Below the pieces are notes generated by a model. The model had not been told where the DNA came from. It saw nothing but the letters and a program-made list of their open reading frames with translations, and ran no database searches. From Parablautia intestinalis (lineage in GTDB: Bacteria > Bacillota > Clostridia > Lachnospirales > Lachnospiraceae): a stretch of 64,000 nucleotides of DNA. Location: contig RAYQ01000002.1 in the NCBI GenBank assembly GCA_003612395.1, positions 124,001 to 188,000 of the forward strand, read 5' to 3'. A program made the position numbers and the translations under genes. Positions 8,188 to 16,931 of this stretch are shown one piece after another. Numbering within the stretch: the stretch's first letter is position 1; every line of letters starts with the position of its first letter.

Positions 8188-9213
8188 ATGGATTACAAGA
8201 AAGCCGGAGTGGATATTGAGGCAGGCTACCGCAGTGTAGAGATGATAAAGGAATACGTTAAGGACACCGAAAGAGAAGAGGTATTAGGAGGGCTTGGGGG
8301 ATTTTCAGGAGCCTTTTCACTTTCCGCAATTAAAAATATGGAAAAGCCCGTCCTGGTCTCCGGAACAGATGGCGTTGGAACCAAATTAAAGCTGGCGTTT
8401 CTGATGGATAAACATGATACGGTTGGAATTGACTGTGTTGCCATGTGTGTAAACGATATTGCATGTGCAGGCGGTGAGCCCTTGTTTTTCCTGGATTATA
8501 TTGCGTGCGGCAGAAATTATCCCGAAAAGATAGCCGCTATTGTTAAGGGAGTTGCCAAAGGGTGTAAGATGGCGGGAGCAGCGCTGATCGGCGGCGAAAC
8601 AGCGGAGCATCCGGGTCTTATGCCAGAGGAAGAGTATGATCTTGCAGGCTTTGCAGTAGGACTGGCAGATGAAAAGAACCTGATAACAGGAGCAGATATA
8701 AGGCCCGGGGATGTGCTTTTGGGAATAGCGTCCTCAGGTGTGCACAGTAATGGCTTTTCTCTGATCCGGCAGGTGTTTGAGATGACAAAGGAAAGCCTTG
8801 AGACTTATTATGAAGAGCTGGGCATGACCCTTGGTGAGGCGCTTCTTGCGCCCACTAAAATTTATGTGAAGGCTTTAAAGAGCGTAAAGGACGCAGGCAT
8901 TACCGTGAAAGGGTGCAGTCATATTACAGGCGGCGGGTTTTATGAGAACATTCCCAGAATGCTGCCGGAGGGCGTAAGGGTTGTCATAGAGAAGGAAAGT
9001 TATCCTGTGCCGGCTATCTTTGATTTGTTGCAAAAGAAAGGCGGCATTGAAGAACAGGTTATGTATAATACCTATAACATGGGCCTTGGCATGGTTCTTG
9101 CCCTTGCCCCGGAAGATGCGGCAGGGGCAGTAAAGGCAATTGAGGCCGCAGGGGAAAAAGCTTATGTGGTGGGTAAAGCGCAGGCAGGAGAAAAAGGAGT
9201 GACCATATGCTAA
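8188..9213 (+). CDS. purM: Phosphoribosylformylglycinamidine cyclo-ligase (AIR synthetase)
   Basis: A 341-residue enzyme that closes the imidazole ring of FGAM with ATP to give AIR. Seen: MDYKKAGVDIEAGYRSVE, the glycine-rich GGLGGFSGAFSL near residue 33, GTDGVGTKLKLA near 61, CVNDIACAGGEPLFFLDY near 86, and GCSHITGGGFYENIPRMLP near 247. The start at 8188 has GGAG six bases upstream; an ATG at 8176 does not. The last codons overlap the purN start by 7 bases, so the two are translationally coupled. The ribosome-binding site is contributed by the end of a repeat module. Confidence 0.97.
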   Translation: MDYKKAGVDIEAGYRSVEMIKEYVKDTEREEVLGGLGGFSGAFSLSAIKNMEKPVLVSGTDGVGTKLKLAFLMDKHDTVGIDCVAMCVNDIACAGGEPLFFLDYIACGRNYPEKIAAIVKGVAKGCKMAGAALIGGETAEHPGLMPEEEYDLAGFAVGLADEKNLITGADIRPGDVLLGIASSGVHSNGFSLIRQVFEMTKESLETYYEELGMTLGEALLAPTKIYVKALKSVKDAGITVKGCSHITGGGFYENIPRMLPEGVRVVIEKESYPVPAIFDLLQKKGGIEEQVMYNTYNMGLGMVLALAPEDAAGAVKAIEAAGEKAYVVGKAQAGEKGVTIC

Positions 9214-9803
9214 GGGTTGTGGTATGCGTTTCGGGAGGCGGAACGAATCTTCAGGCGCTGATAGACGGAGTGAGGAACGGAAAGATAAGAAATACGGAGA
9301 TTACAGGTGTTATTAGCAACAATCCCTGCGCTTATGCAATGAAAAGAGCAGAGAATGCAGGAATTCCGTCTTTTTGCATCTCACCTAAAGACTATGAAAA
9401 GCGGGTTGACTTTAACCAGGCACTACTTGATAAATTGGATGAACTGCAGCCGGATTTAATTGTCCTTGCCGGATTTCTTGTAATTTTGCCAAAAGAACTG
9501 ATTCAGCAGTACAGGAACCGTATTATCAACATCCATCCATCCCTGATACCATCTTTTTGCGGAACCGGGTACTATGGGCTTAAGGTGCATGAGGCGGCTC
9601 TTGCTCGGGGGGTAAAGGTGACAGGCGCTACAGTGCATTATGTGGATGAGGGGACGGACACCGGTGAGATTATTCTGCAAAAGGCAGTGGAAGTTCTTCC
9701 GGAGGATACACCCGAAATTCTCCAGCGCCGGGTGATGGAGCAGGCCGAATGGGTGATACTGCCCGGGGCTGTGGACGCAATTGCCATGAAGCAGGGGAAC
9801 TAG
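9207..9803 (+). CDS. purN: Phosphoribosylglycinamide formyltransferase
   Basis: A 198-residue folate-dependent GAR transformylase that adds the first formyl group in purine synthesis. Seen: VVCVSGGGTNLQALIDG at the N-terminus, the catalytic IINIHPSLIPSF (Asn and His) near residue 108, and DEGTDTGEII with the catalytic Asp near 148. Normal length. AAAAGGAGTGACC lies upstream and the ATG sits inside the end of purM. After the stop comes a short AT-rich tandem repeat before purD. Confidence 0.97.
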   Translation: MLRVVVCVSGGGTNLQALIDGVRNGKIRNTEITGVISNNPCAYAMKRAENAGIPSFCISPKDYEKRVDFNQALLDKLDELQPDLIVLAGFLVILPKELIQQYRNRIINIHPSLIPSFCGTGYYGLKVHEAALARGVKVTGATVHYVDEGTDTGEIILQKAVEVLPEDTPEILQRRVMEQAEWVILPGAVDAIAMKQGN

Positions 9804-9812
9804 ACAAGCGCT

Positions 9813-9842
9813 ATTATATATTATATATTATATATTATATAT
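9813..9842. repeat. Heptamer tandem repeat (ATTATAT)x4
   Basis: Four exact copies of ATTATAT run from 9813 to 9840, plus AT of a fifth. It lies in the 57-bp gap between purN and purD, ending 4 bases before the purD ribosome-binding site AGGAAGGGGG. Confidence 0.95.
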
Positions 9843-9860
9843 CAGGAAGGGGGTCGTAAG

Positions 9861-11132
9861 TTGAAGGTTTTAATAATAGGCGGCGGCGGCAGAGAACATG
9901 CGATTGCCGTCAGCGTAATAAAAAGTGAAAAGGTAGATGAGCTGTATTGTGCGCCTGGAAATGCAGGAATTGGCCGGATAGCCAGGTGTGTTCCCATCGG
10001 CGTGATGGAGTTTGATAAAATAGCTTCCTTTGCAAAAGAAAAAAAAATAGATCTTGTGATTGTGGCACCGGATGATCCGTTAGTTGCAGGACTTACGGAT
10101 GTGCTTGAAAAGGAAGGACTGCGGGTATTTGGTCCCAGGAAAAATGCGGCGATTATAGAGGGGAGTAAAGCATTTTCCAAAGATCTTATGAAAAAGTATC
10201 ATATACCTACGGCAGATTATGAAACCTTCGATTCGGCTGAGGCGGCCTGTGCCTATTTAGAGAGAGCAGATTTCCCTATTGTCTTAAAAGCAGACGGACT
10301 TGCTCTTGGGAAAGGCGTGTTGATCTGCGGGAATTTACAGGAGGCAAAGGACGCTGTTAAGGCCATTATGCTGGATAAGCAGTTTGGCAGTGCCGGAAAC
10401 CGGCTTGTAATAGAGGAATTTCTCACGGGAAGGGAAGTATCGGTTCTTTCTTTTGTGGATGGAAAAACCATAAAAACGATGACGTCCGCCCAGGATCATA
10501 AACGGGCAGGGGACGGAGATACGGGGCTTAATACAGGCGGTATGGGCACCTTTTCGCCAAGCCCTTTTTATACGGAAGAAATTGATGCGTTCTGCAGGAA
10601 ATATATCTACCAGCCGACTGTGGATGCCATGGCGGCGGAAGGAAGAGAATTTAAGGGAGTTATCTTTTTCGGCCTTATGCTGACGGAAAAAGGGCCAAGG
10701 GTTTTGGAATACAATGCAAGATTTGGGGATCCGGAAACCCAGGTGGTGCTGCCCAGAATGAAAAATGATATTATTCAGGTGATGGAAGCGTGTATAGATG
10801 GAAAATTAGATGAAATTGATCTTGCATTTGAGGATAATGCGGCAGTATGTGTTGTTCTGGCTTCAGACGGATATCCGGTGAAATATGAAAAGGGATATGT
10901 TATCAATGGACTTGAAAAGTTTGAAGGCCGGGATTCTTATTTTTGTTTCCACGCCGGGACAAAAGAAAGTGAAGGCGGTATTGTAACAAACGGAGGAAGA
11001 GTTCTGGGAATTACCGCCAAGGGAAAGGATTTAAAGGAAGCGCGGGCCAATGCTTATGCTGCCACGCAGTGGGTAAGCTTTGAGAATAAATACATGCGTC
11101 ATGATATTGGAAAGGCAATAGATGACGTGTAA
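9861..11132 (+). CDS. purD: Phosphoribosylamine-glycine ligase (GAR synthetase)
   Basis: A 423-residue ATP-grasp enzyme that joins glycine to phosphoribosylamine. Seen: the N-terminal IIGGGGREHAIA, the ATP-grasp segment PIVLKADGLALGKGVLIC near residue 139, SAQDHKRAGDGDTGLNTGGMG near 210, and EYNARFGDPETQ near 285. Normal length. It starts at TTG (9861); AGGAAGGGGG lies 8-10 bases before. It is last in the purE-purM-purN-purD group; purC, purF, purH and purB are not in the window and purL lies 10 kb downstream. Confidence 0.96.
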   Translation: MKVLIIGGGGREHAIAVSVIKSEKVDELYCAPGNAGIGRIARCVPIGVMEFDKIASFAKEKKIDLVIVAPDDPLVAGLTDVLEKEGLRVFGPRKNAAIIEGSKAFSKDLMKKYHIPTADYETFDSAEAACAYLERADFPIVLKADGLALGKGVLICGNLQEAKDAVKAIMLDKQFGSAGNRLVIEEFLTGREVSVLSFVDGKTIKTMTSAQDHKRAGDGDTGLNTGGMGTFSPSPFYTEEIDAFCRKYIYQPTVDAMAAEGREFKGVIFFGLMLTEKGPRVLEYNARFGDPETQVVLPRMKNDIIQVMEACIDGKLDEIDLAFEDNAAVCVVLASDGYPVKYEKGYVINGLEKFEGRDSYFCFHAGTKESEGGIVTNGGRVLGITAKGKDLKEARANAYAATQWVSFENKYMRHDIGKAIDDV

Positions 11133-11156
11133 AATCAAATGGGGGAATGAAGTAAA

Positions 11157-11621
11157 ATGGCGGAAAAAATGAAAAAACCACTGTTATTAAAAGAAGTGGA
11201 AAGACCTACTTTCTGTACAAAATGCAGCGGTGTAATGGTGTACAAGGGACTGGGAGAGTACCGGTGCGAGGACTGCGGCGAAGTGGAGTATGATGATTAT
11301 GGAAAGGTGAGAAAATATCTGGAAGTACATAAGGGAGCGAATGTTTCTGAAATATCAGGCGAAACAGGTGTTTCACATAAGTCCATACGGGATATGATCA
11401 AGGAAAAACGGTTTGAGGTCGTTGAGAACAGGGGAGGCTATTTGAGGTGTGAAATCTGCGGAGCAAATATCAGAAGCGGCCGTTTCTGCCCTATCTGTGA
11501 AGAAGCCTACCACAGAAGGTTAGAGGAAGAAATGCGCGGCGAGAGAAAGAATAATCTGGTAGGTTATGGAGAAAATATGCAGACAGAAAAGGGCAGTAAA
11601 AGATTTACAAGGGAAAGATGA
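11157..11621 (+). CDS. Double zinc-ribbon protein with HTH-like middle
   Basis: A 154-residue protein with a Cys4 zinc ribbon at residues 19-41 (CTKC...CEDC), a middle part resembling a winged helix (YLEVHKGANVSEISGETGV then KSIRDMIKEKRFEVVEN), and a second Cys4 ribbon near residues 100-120 (CEIC...CPIC). The C-terminus is short and basic. The layout resembles YvyF/TIGR03826 regulatory-type proteins that are often near flagellar genes, although here the flagellar operon is 37 kb away. Function unknown; nucleic-acid binding is inference. It is followed 12 bp later by the SH3b protein, so the two are probably co-transcribed. Confidence 0.7.
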   Translation: MAEKMKKPLLLKEVERPTFCTKCSGVMVYKGLGEYRCEDCGEVEYDDYGKVRKYLEVHKGANVSEISGETGVSHKSIRDMIKEKRFEVVENRGGYLRCEICGANIRSGRFCPICEEAYHRRLEEEMRGERKNNLVGYGENMQTEKGSKRFTRER

Positions 11622-11633
11622 GGAGAAAGTAAA

Positions 11634-13007
11634 GTGAGAAAAATAAGAGCACGTGTTTTTAAAGGAACATGGTTCAAAGGCGCGGTCAGTCTTTTTGTGA
11701 TGTTTATGGCATTTAGTATGATGAGCTTTGTAAGTCTGGCGGCAGAGGGCAAGGTAAAGGCCAACACCAATATTCGTGCGCAGACAAGCACGGACAGCGA
11801 GGTGGTGGGCAGTGCCGTAGCAGGAAAAACAATTGATATTTTAGAGGCTGTAAAAGACGGTGCAGGCACCGTATGGTATAAGGTGGCGGTGGCCAATGGA
11901 GGATACGGGTATATCAGAAGCGATCTGGTGGAAACCAGTGAAAGCATCACGGTAAGTGCAGGCACTACAAGCACCCAGCTTACAGGAAACACCAGTAAAC
12001 CGGCGGATACCCAGTCAACTGCCATCGAACAGCAGAAAGCAACGGTCAATTCTTCCAAAAGCAACAGTGTCAATATCCGTTCCGGGGCTTCCACCCAGCA
12101 CAGCATTGTGACATCCCTCCCCAATGGGACCGAGATCACATTGATTGGGGAAGCCAATGACAGTTCAGGGAAAAAGTGGTACCAGCTTACCTGCAATTAT
12201 AATGATAAAACCGTAGAGGGATATGTGCGTTCCGACCTTGTTGCTTCCGCCGGCGCACCGGCAGAAGGTTCCGAAGGCGGTGAAGGAGAAAACCCTGAAG
12301 AAGGCACGCAAGGCGGTGAGGGAGAAAATCCCGAGGGCAGTGCAGAGGGCGGTGAAGGAGAAAATCCTGAAGGTGAAGACCAGCCTGCGGAGCCTGAACC
12401 GGAGGAAGAAAATAACGATTATGATATCGCTTATATGCTGAATGAAAGTACGGGAGAATACGAATATTATTTCTTAAATTATACGGACGGTCCTACCGGT
12501 ACCAAGACGAGAGTTACGGATATTTTAAACCTGATTAACGGTACCAATGAGAACACGGTGAAGATGGAGGAGCAGGTAAAAAATGAAAAAATTATCATTA
12601 TTATTTTAGCTGTTGTGATTGTTGTTCTGTTTATCATCTTAACTATCCTTTTGTTTAAAATAAGAGATTTATCTTATGATGACTATGAGGATGATGATGA
12701 CGAGGAGGAGGAAGAAGAGGAAGAACCCGAACCCGTCAGAAAAAAGGTAAAGAGGCGCGTAGCCGTGCAGGAGGAAGAAGAACCGGTTCCGGTAAAAAGG
12801 AAAAAGAGCCCTGCTCCCGTCCAGGAACGTGTGCCAAAGAGCAGGGAAAAAGCAGGCCCGGGCAAGGCAAGAGGTGAAAAGGAGCTTTATGCGGCGGAAA
12901 GAAAGGAGCCTGTCAGAAAGCCTGCGCCAAGAAAATCCCAGAATTTTCTTGTGGATGATGATGAGTTTGAGTTTGAATTTTTAAATATGGATGATAAGGA
13001 TTTATAA
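11634..13007 (+). CDS. Membrane-anchored SH3b-domain protein
   Basis: A 457-residue protein starting at GTG (RBS GAGGAGAAAG). Seen: an N-terminal signal-like hydrophobic stretch (about residues 15-36), SH3b domain 1 (about 40-101, with NIRAQTSTDSEVVG and GYIRSDLVE), SH3b domain 2 (about 137-204, with VNIRSGASTQHSIV and GYVRSDLV), a repeated acidic linker with GGEGENPE three times, a second transmembrane segment near 322-344 that is almost all I, V and L, and a tail of about 110 residues with an acidic run then basic and proline-rich patches. Bacterial SH3 domains bind cell-wall peptides. Likely topology is SH3b outside and charged tail inside (inference). Function unknown. Confidence 0.75.
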   Translation: MRKIRARVFKGTWFKGAVSLFVMFMAFSMMSFVSLAAEGKVKANTNIRAQTSTDSEVVGSAVAGKTIDILEAVKDGAGTVWYKVAVANGGYGYIRSDLVETSESITVSAGTTSTQLTGNTSKPADTQSTAIEQQKATVNSSKSNSVNIRSGASTQHSIVTSLPNGTEITLIGEANDSSGKKWYQLTCNYNDKTVEGYVRSDLVASAGAPAEGSEGGEGENPEEGTQGGEGENPEGSAEGGEGENPEGEDQPAEPEPEEENNDYDIAYMLNESTGEYEYYFLNYTDGPTGTKTRVTDILNLINGTNENTVKMEEQVKNEKIIIIILAVVIVVLFIILTILLFKIRDLSYDDYEDDDDEEEEEEEEPEPVRKKVKRRVAVQEEEEPVPVKRKKSPAPVQERVPKSREKAGPGKARGEKELYAAERKEPVRKPAPRKSQNFLVDDDEFEFEFLNMDDKDL

Positions 13008-13042
13008 ATAAAGAGAGATGACAATGTTTTATGTTTACGCAA

Positions 13043-13070
13043 AAGAGGAATAGCACAGGCTATTCCTCTT
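13043..13070. terminator. Perfect 12-bp hairpin after the SH3b gene
   Basis: AAGAGGAATAGC at 13043-13054 pairs perfectly with GCTATTCCTCTT at 13059-13070 around an ACAG loop. No T run follows on the + strand (GTACAAAA), while the minus strand has TTTT. It is probably the stop point for the SH3b transcript, but not a textbook terminator. Confidence 0.55.
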
Positions 13071-13209
13071 GTACAAAATGGCACGGAAAAGCGTTTTGTG
13101 CAAAAAACTGCGTACTGGTACATTGCTGCATTCATCTTGAAGTTAAATCAGCTTCGGAATTAATGTAATGATGTATTATGGGCAGGCAGAGAGGATGAGA
13201 GGATGATAT

Positions 13210-13587
13210 ATGGTAATAGAGATTGATTTTAACAGCGGGGAAGCACTTTATTTACAGCTGCGAAATCAGATCATTCTTGGAATTGCAACCGCAAAATTTC
13301 AGGAAGGGGATGCCCTTCCGTCTGTCAGGCAGCTTGCAGATGATATTGGTATAAACATGCACACCGTAAACAAAGCTTACACGGTACTAAAGCAGGAAGG
13401 CTTTGTGAAGGTGGACAGAAGACGGGGAGCCGTAATTGCACTGGATATTGACAGAATAAGAGCTCTGGAGGAAATGAAGGGAGAACTGAAAGGCATTCTT
13501 GCAAAGGGAATGTGTAAAGGGATATCCAAAGAGGAAGCGCACCGGATGATAGATGAAATCTATGAAGGATTTGAGGGCAGAAATTAA
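13210..13587 (+). CDS. GntR-family regulator, YtrA-like short form
   Basis: A 125-residue repressor-type protein: an N-terminal winged helix (ALYLQLRNQIILGIATAKF, GDALPSVRQLADDIG, NMHTVNKAYTVLKQEGFV) and a short helical tail instead of a full ligand-binding domain. This matches the YtrA subgroup, which often controls adjacent transport genes. Here the next gene is clpC, 70 bp downstream. In many Firmicutes clpC is preceded by ctsR-mcsA-mcsB; none of these is seen. Whether this regulator controls clpC is inference. Confidence 0.85.
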   Translation: MVIEIDFNSGEALYLQLRNQIILGIATAKFQEGDALPSVRQLADDIGINMHTVNKAYTVLKQEGFVKVDRRRGAVIALDIDRIRALEEMKGELKGILAKGMCKGISKEEAHRMIDEIYEGFEGRN

Positions 13588-13657
13588 AAGCTGAAATTAA
13601 GTATATTAAGTTTAACCTGTGAGATGTATGCGGGTAATAAGGAAATGAGGAAAATAT

Positions 13658-16108
13658 ATGCAGTCAGGTGGTTTTACGGACAGAGCAAAAATGGCGTTAT
13701 CATTGGCAGAAAAGACAGCGTCCAGAATGCGTGCAGGGTATGTAGGCACAGAGCACATTTTGATTGGACTGCTTAAGGAAAATGCCGGGGTGGCGGCCAG
13801 AGTACTTAAGGAAAATGGCGCCGATGAGGCAAAGCTCATTGAGATGATACAGGAATTAATTATACCGGAAACACCGGTTATCATTAAGGAGAGGGAGGAG
13901 ATATCTCCCAGAGCGAATGCGGTGTTAGAGGAGGCTCACAGGCAGGCGGATCGTTTTGGCGCAGAGGAAACCGGAACAGAACATATTTTACTTGCCCTTC
14001 TTAAGGAAGGAGAAAATGTTGCACTGAGGTTATTAAACACACTTGGCATATCTGTCCAAAAGCTGTATGTAGATACGTTAATTGCCATGGGACAGGACGC
14101 CGGTCTTTATAAAGAAGATTTGGGAAAAAAGCAGGGCAGAAAAAATAATAAAACCTCCACATTAGAGCAATACAGCAGGGATTTAACAGCTCTTGCAGCA
14201 GATGGAATGCTGGATCCTGTGATTGGGCGGGAAAGTGAAATAAAACGCGTCATAGAGATCTTAAGCAGGCGGACAAAAAACAATCCCTGTCTTATCGGGG
14301 AGCCCGGCGTAGGAAAAACCGCTGTGGTGGAAGGGCTTGCACTGCGCATTGTGGCAGGAGAAGTCCCCTTCACGGTACAGAACAAAAGACTGCTTACCCT
14401 GGATCTGTCAGGGATGGTGGCAGGATCTAAATACAGAGGGGAATTCGAAGAAAGGATTAAGCGGGTAATCAGAGAGGTACAGGAAGATGGAAACGTGATT
14501 CTTTTTCTGGACGAAATGCACACTATCATTGGTGCAGGCGGTGCGGAAGGTGCAATTGACGCTTCCAATATCCTAAAGCCGTCCCTGGCCAGAGGAGAAT
14601 TACAGCTGATTGGGGCTACCACAGTGGCAGAGTATCATAAATATGTGGAGAGGGATGCCGCCTTAGAGAGGCGTTTTCAGTCTGTGTATGTGGAGGAGCC
14701 TTCTATAGAGGAAGCAATAGAAATTTTAAAGGGAGTTGCGCCGAAGTATGAGGAGCATCACAAAGTGACCATTACAAAGGAGGCAATCCGGGCGGCGGTA
14801 ATTCTTTCCGAGCGCTATATCAATGACAGAAATCTGCCGGATAAAGCCATTGATTTAATTGACGAGGCCGCCGCGGCAGTGAGGCTTAAGAATATGCGAA
14901 CCCCTGATAATCAAAAGGAAACTTTAGAACAAATCAGGGAAATGGATGTGGAAGTGGAGCGGTGCCTTAAAGAACAGGATTTGGAGAAAGCGGCTCAGGT
15001 AAGAAAGGATCAGGATAAGCTTATAAAGAAGTTTGAGCGTACAAAGGAAAGAAACCGCAACAGACAGGGGCAGGAGCGTTTCTCCATAGGAGAAAACGAG
15101 ATTGCGGAAGTGGTTTCCTCCTGGACAAAGGTGCCGGTCAGCAAATTGACAGAAAAAGAAAGCGAAAGACTGCTTAAGCTGGAAAAAATTCTTCACGGGC
15201 GTGTGATTGGGCAGGAGGCAGCGGTAAGTGCCGTGTCCCGGGCTATCAGAAGGGGCAGGGTAGGACTCCAGGATCCGGACAGACCCATAGGCTCGTTCCT
15301 GTTTTTGGGACCTACCGGTGTGGGAAAGACAGAGCTGAGCAAAGCACTGGCAGAGGCTATGTTTGGTTCGGAAAATGCCCTAATCCGTGTGGATATGTCT
15401 GAGTATATGGAAGGGCATTCGGTGTCTAAAATGATTGGTTCGCCTCCGGGATATGTGGGGTTTGAGGAAGGCGGACAGCTCAGTGAAAAAATCCGCAAAA
15501 ACCCTTACAGCGTGGTTTTGTTTGATGAAATTGAAAAGGCCCACCCGGATGTGTTTAATGTACTGCTTCAGGTGTTGGACGACGGACATATTACAGATTC
15601 CAAAGGCAGGAAGGTAAGCTTTAAAAATACTATACTGATCATGACCTCAAACGCAGGCGCACAGAGAATCATTTCCCCGAAAAATTTAGGCTTTTTCATG
15701 GAAAGCACGAAGGAACAGGACTATGAAAAGATGAAGGAAGGGGTAATGGAGGAAGTAAAGAGGCTTTTTAAGCCGGAATTTATTAACCGAATTGATGAAA
15801 TAATTGTGTTCCAGCCTCTTGGAAAAGAAGAGATGCATGAGATCATCGGCCTTCTTTCGGGCAATCTGATAAAGAGATGCAAAAGCCAGATGGAGATAAA
15901 ACTTCTGATCAGCAATGCCTTAAAAGAACATATTGTCACCAGATATGCGGATGATAAGATGGGAGCCCGTCCATTAAAGAGAGCCCTGCAGAGCGTGGTG
16001 GAAGACAAACTGGCGGAGGAAATACTGGAAGGCAGAGTCCTGCCCGGGGATACTCTGACGGCAGGTTATCGAAAAGGTCAGGTGGTTTTTGATTGTAAAA
16101 AAAGATAA
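13658..16108 (+). CDS. clpC: ATP-dependent Clp protease ATPase subunit ClpC
   Basis: An 816-residue AAA+ unfoldase that feeds proteins to ClpP. Seen: two N-terminal Clp repeats (FTDRAKMALSLAEKTASRM near residue 6 and ISPRANAVLEEAHRQADRFG near 85), AAA domain 1 with Walker A GEPGVGKTAV near 212 and Walker B VILFLDEMHT, a UVR-like coiled middle (LEKAAQVRKDQDKLIKKFE), and AAA domain 2 with Walker A GPTGVGKTELS near 550 and SEYMEGHSVSKMIGSPPGYVG. It ends in a C-terminal D2 small domain. Length is typical (810-820). Start ATG at 13658 follows AATGAGGAAAATAT. Confidence 0.96.
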   Translation: MQSGGFTDRAKMALSLAEKTASRMRAGYVGTEHILIGLLKENAGVAARVLKENGADEAKLIEMIQELIIPETPVIIKEREEISPRANAVLEEAHRQADRFGAEETGTEHILLALLKEGENVALRLLNTLGISVQKLYVDTLIAMGQDAGLYKEDLGKKQGRKNNKTSTLEQYSRDLTALAADGMLDPVIGRESEIKRVIEILSRRTKNNPCLIGEPGVGKTAVVEGLALRIVAGEVPFTVQNKRLLTLDLSGMVAGSKYRGEFEERIKRVIREVQEDGNVILFLDEMHTIIGAGGAEGAIDASNILKPSLARGELQLIGATTVAEYHKYVERDAALERRFQSVYVEEPSIEEAIEILKGVAPKYEEHHKVTITKEAIRAAVILSERYINDRNLPDKAIDLIDEAAAAVRLKNMRTPDNQKETLEQIREMDVEVERCLKEQDLEKAAQVRKDQDKLIKKFERTKERNRNRQGQERFSIGENEIAEVVSSWTKVPVSKLTEKESERLLKLEKILHGRVIGQEAAVSAVSRAIRRGRVGLQDPDRPIGSFLFLGPTGVGKTELSKALAEAMFGSENALIRVDMSEYMEGHSVSKMIGSPPGYVGFEEGGQLSEKIRKNPYSVVLFDEIEKAHPDVFNVLLQVLDDGHITDSKGRKVSFKNTILIMTSNAGAQRIISPKNLGFFMESTKEQDYEKMKEGVMEEVKRLFKPEFINRIDEIIVFQPLGKEEMHEIIGLLSGNLIKRCKSQMEIKLLISNALKEHIVTRYADDKMGARPLKRALQSVVEDKLAEEILEGRVLPGDTLTAGYRKGQVVFDCKKR

Positions 16109-16235
16109 AATATATTATACTAAATACTATAAAGAGAAGTTGAGTGGCATCAGAAAAGTGGTTTAAGATATGTCACTGTTCCAGGCTTACTACCGTGAAT
16201 GGTGGCAAAGATAATTTGCAGGAGGACATAAGAAA

Positions 16236-16646
16236 ATGGCTGTTGTTGATGAATTGCTGCGTTCAGAGGCGGATGGAACCATTAGTTTTGGAAATTATGC
16301 GCTTAAGGACAAGGCCAAACTGGAAAATTTTGAGCACTGCGGGGACTTGTACAAGGTTAAGACTTATAAGACAATGACCAGACTGGAAAAAAACGGAATG
16401 TTTGCTTATGAGTCAGTGCCGGGTACAAGTGTGCTGCATTTTGTGGAAAACGCCCGGGAAACCCGTTTCATAGTGGAAGGGGACGAGGATGCACAGATTA
16501 CCGTAGGCCTGAATGAGGATACGGAGTACGAGGTTTTTGTAAATGAAAAGAGCATTGGCAAAATGAAAACCAACTTAAGCGGGAAACTGAACATCAGCGT
16601 GGAGCTTGCCGAGGCTGACGATGTCAGCGTGCGGATTACCAAATAA
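16236..16646 (+). CDS. Conserved protein of unknown function
   Basis: A 136-residue soluble protein with no signal peptide or membrane segment. It opens with MAVVDELLRSEADGTISFGN, followed by a short conserved-looking region (LENFEHCGDLYKVKTYK, TRLEKNGMFAYES) and a C-terminal half that reads as beta strands. I recall similar Lachnospiraceae proteins labelled endosialidase, but nothing here supports an enzyme activity. AGGAGG lies 11 bases before ATG. It stands between clpC and radA and is closed by a strong hairpin. Confidence 0.7.
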   Translation: MAVVDELLRSEADGTISFGNYALKDKAKLENFEHCGDLYKVKTYKTMTRLEKNGMFAYESVPGTSVLHFVENARETRFIVEGDEDAQITVGLNEDTEYEVFVNEKSIGKMKTNLSGKLNISVELAEADDVSVRITK

Positions 16647-16677
16647 CAGTTAATGATGCATGTTACAAGACAGGGAA

Positions 16678-16705
16678 GGCTGCTGCAAAAATATTTGCAG
16701 CAGCC
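16678..16705 (+). terminator. Hairpin after the unknown gene at 16236
   Basis: GGCTGCTGCAAA at 16678-16689 pairs perfectly with TTTGCAGCAGCC at 16694-16705 around AATA. It is followed by TGATTTGTT, a weak T stretch, and directly by the tandem repeat array. Confidence 0.65.
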
Positions 16706-16708
16706 TGA

Positions 16709-16862
16709 TTTGTTACAATAAGCCGATTCACGAAGTGTATCGGCGTTTGTTACAATAAGACGACTCGCGAAGTGTATCGGCGTTTGTTACAATAAGACGA
16801 CTCGCGAAGTGTATCGGCGTTTGTTACAATAAGACGACTCGCGAAGCGTGTCGGCGTTTGTT
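16709..16862 (+). repeat. Tandem array of four 37-bp REP-like repeats
   Basis: Four units of exactly 37 bp at 16709-16745, 16746-16782, 16783-16819 and 16820-16856, then the first seven bases of a fifth. Units 2 and 3 are identical; unit 1 differs at a few bases (gccgattcac) and unit 4 reads gcgtgtcgg at its end. There is no spacer between units. It lies between the hairpin after 16646 and radA. Confidence 0.95.
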
Positions 16863-16931
16863 TGACAGATTGGAATTTACTGTGCCGATGGTATATTTAT
16901 CATTTATACGTTGGCGGAAATGGAGATAAAT

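Noticed and set aside
16709-16862. CRISPR array
   Set aside because: The 37-bp units follow each other without spacers, the same unit occurs singly at other places, and no cas gene is present.
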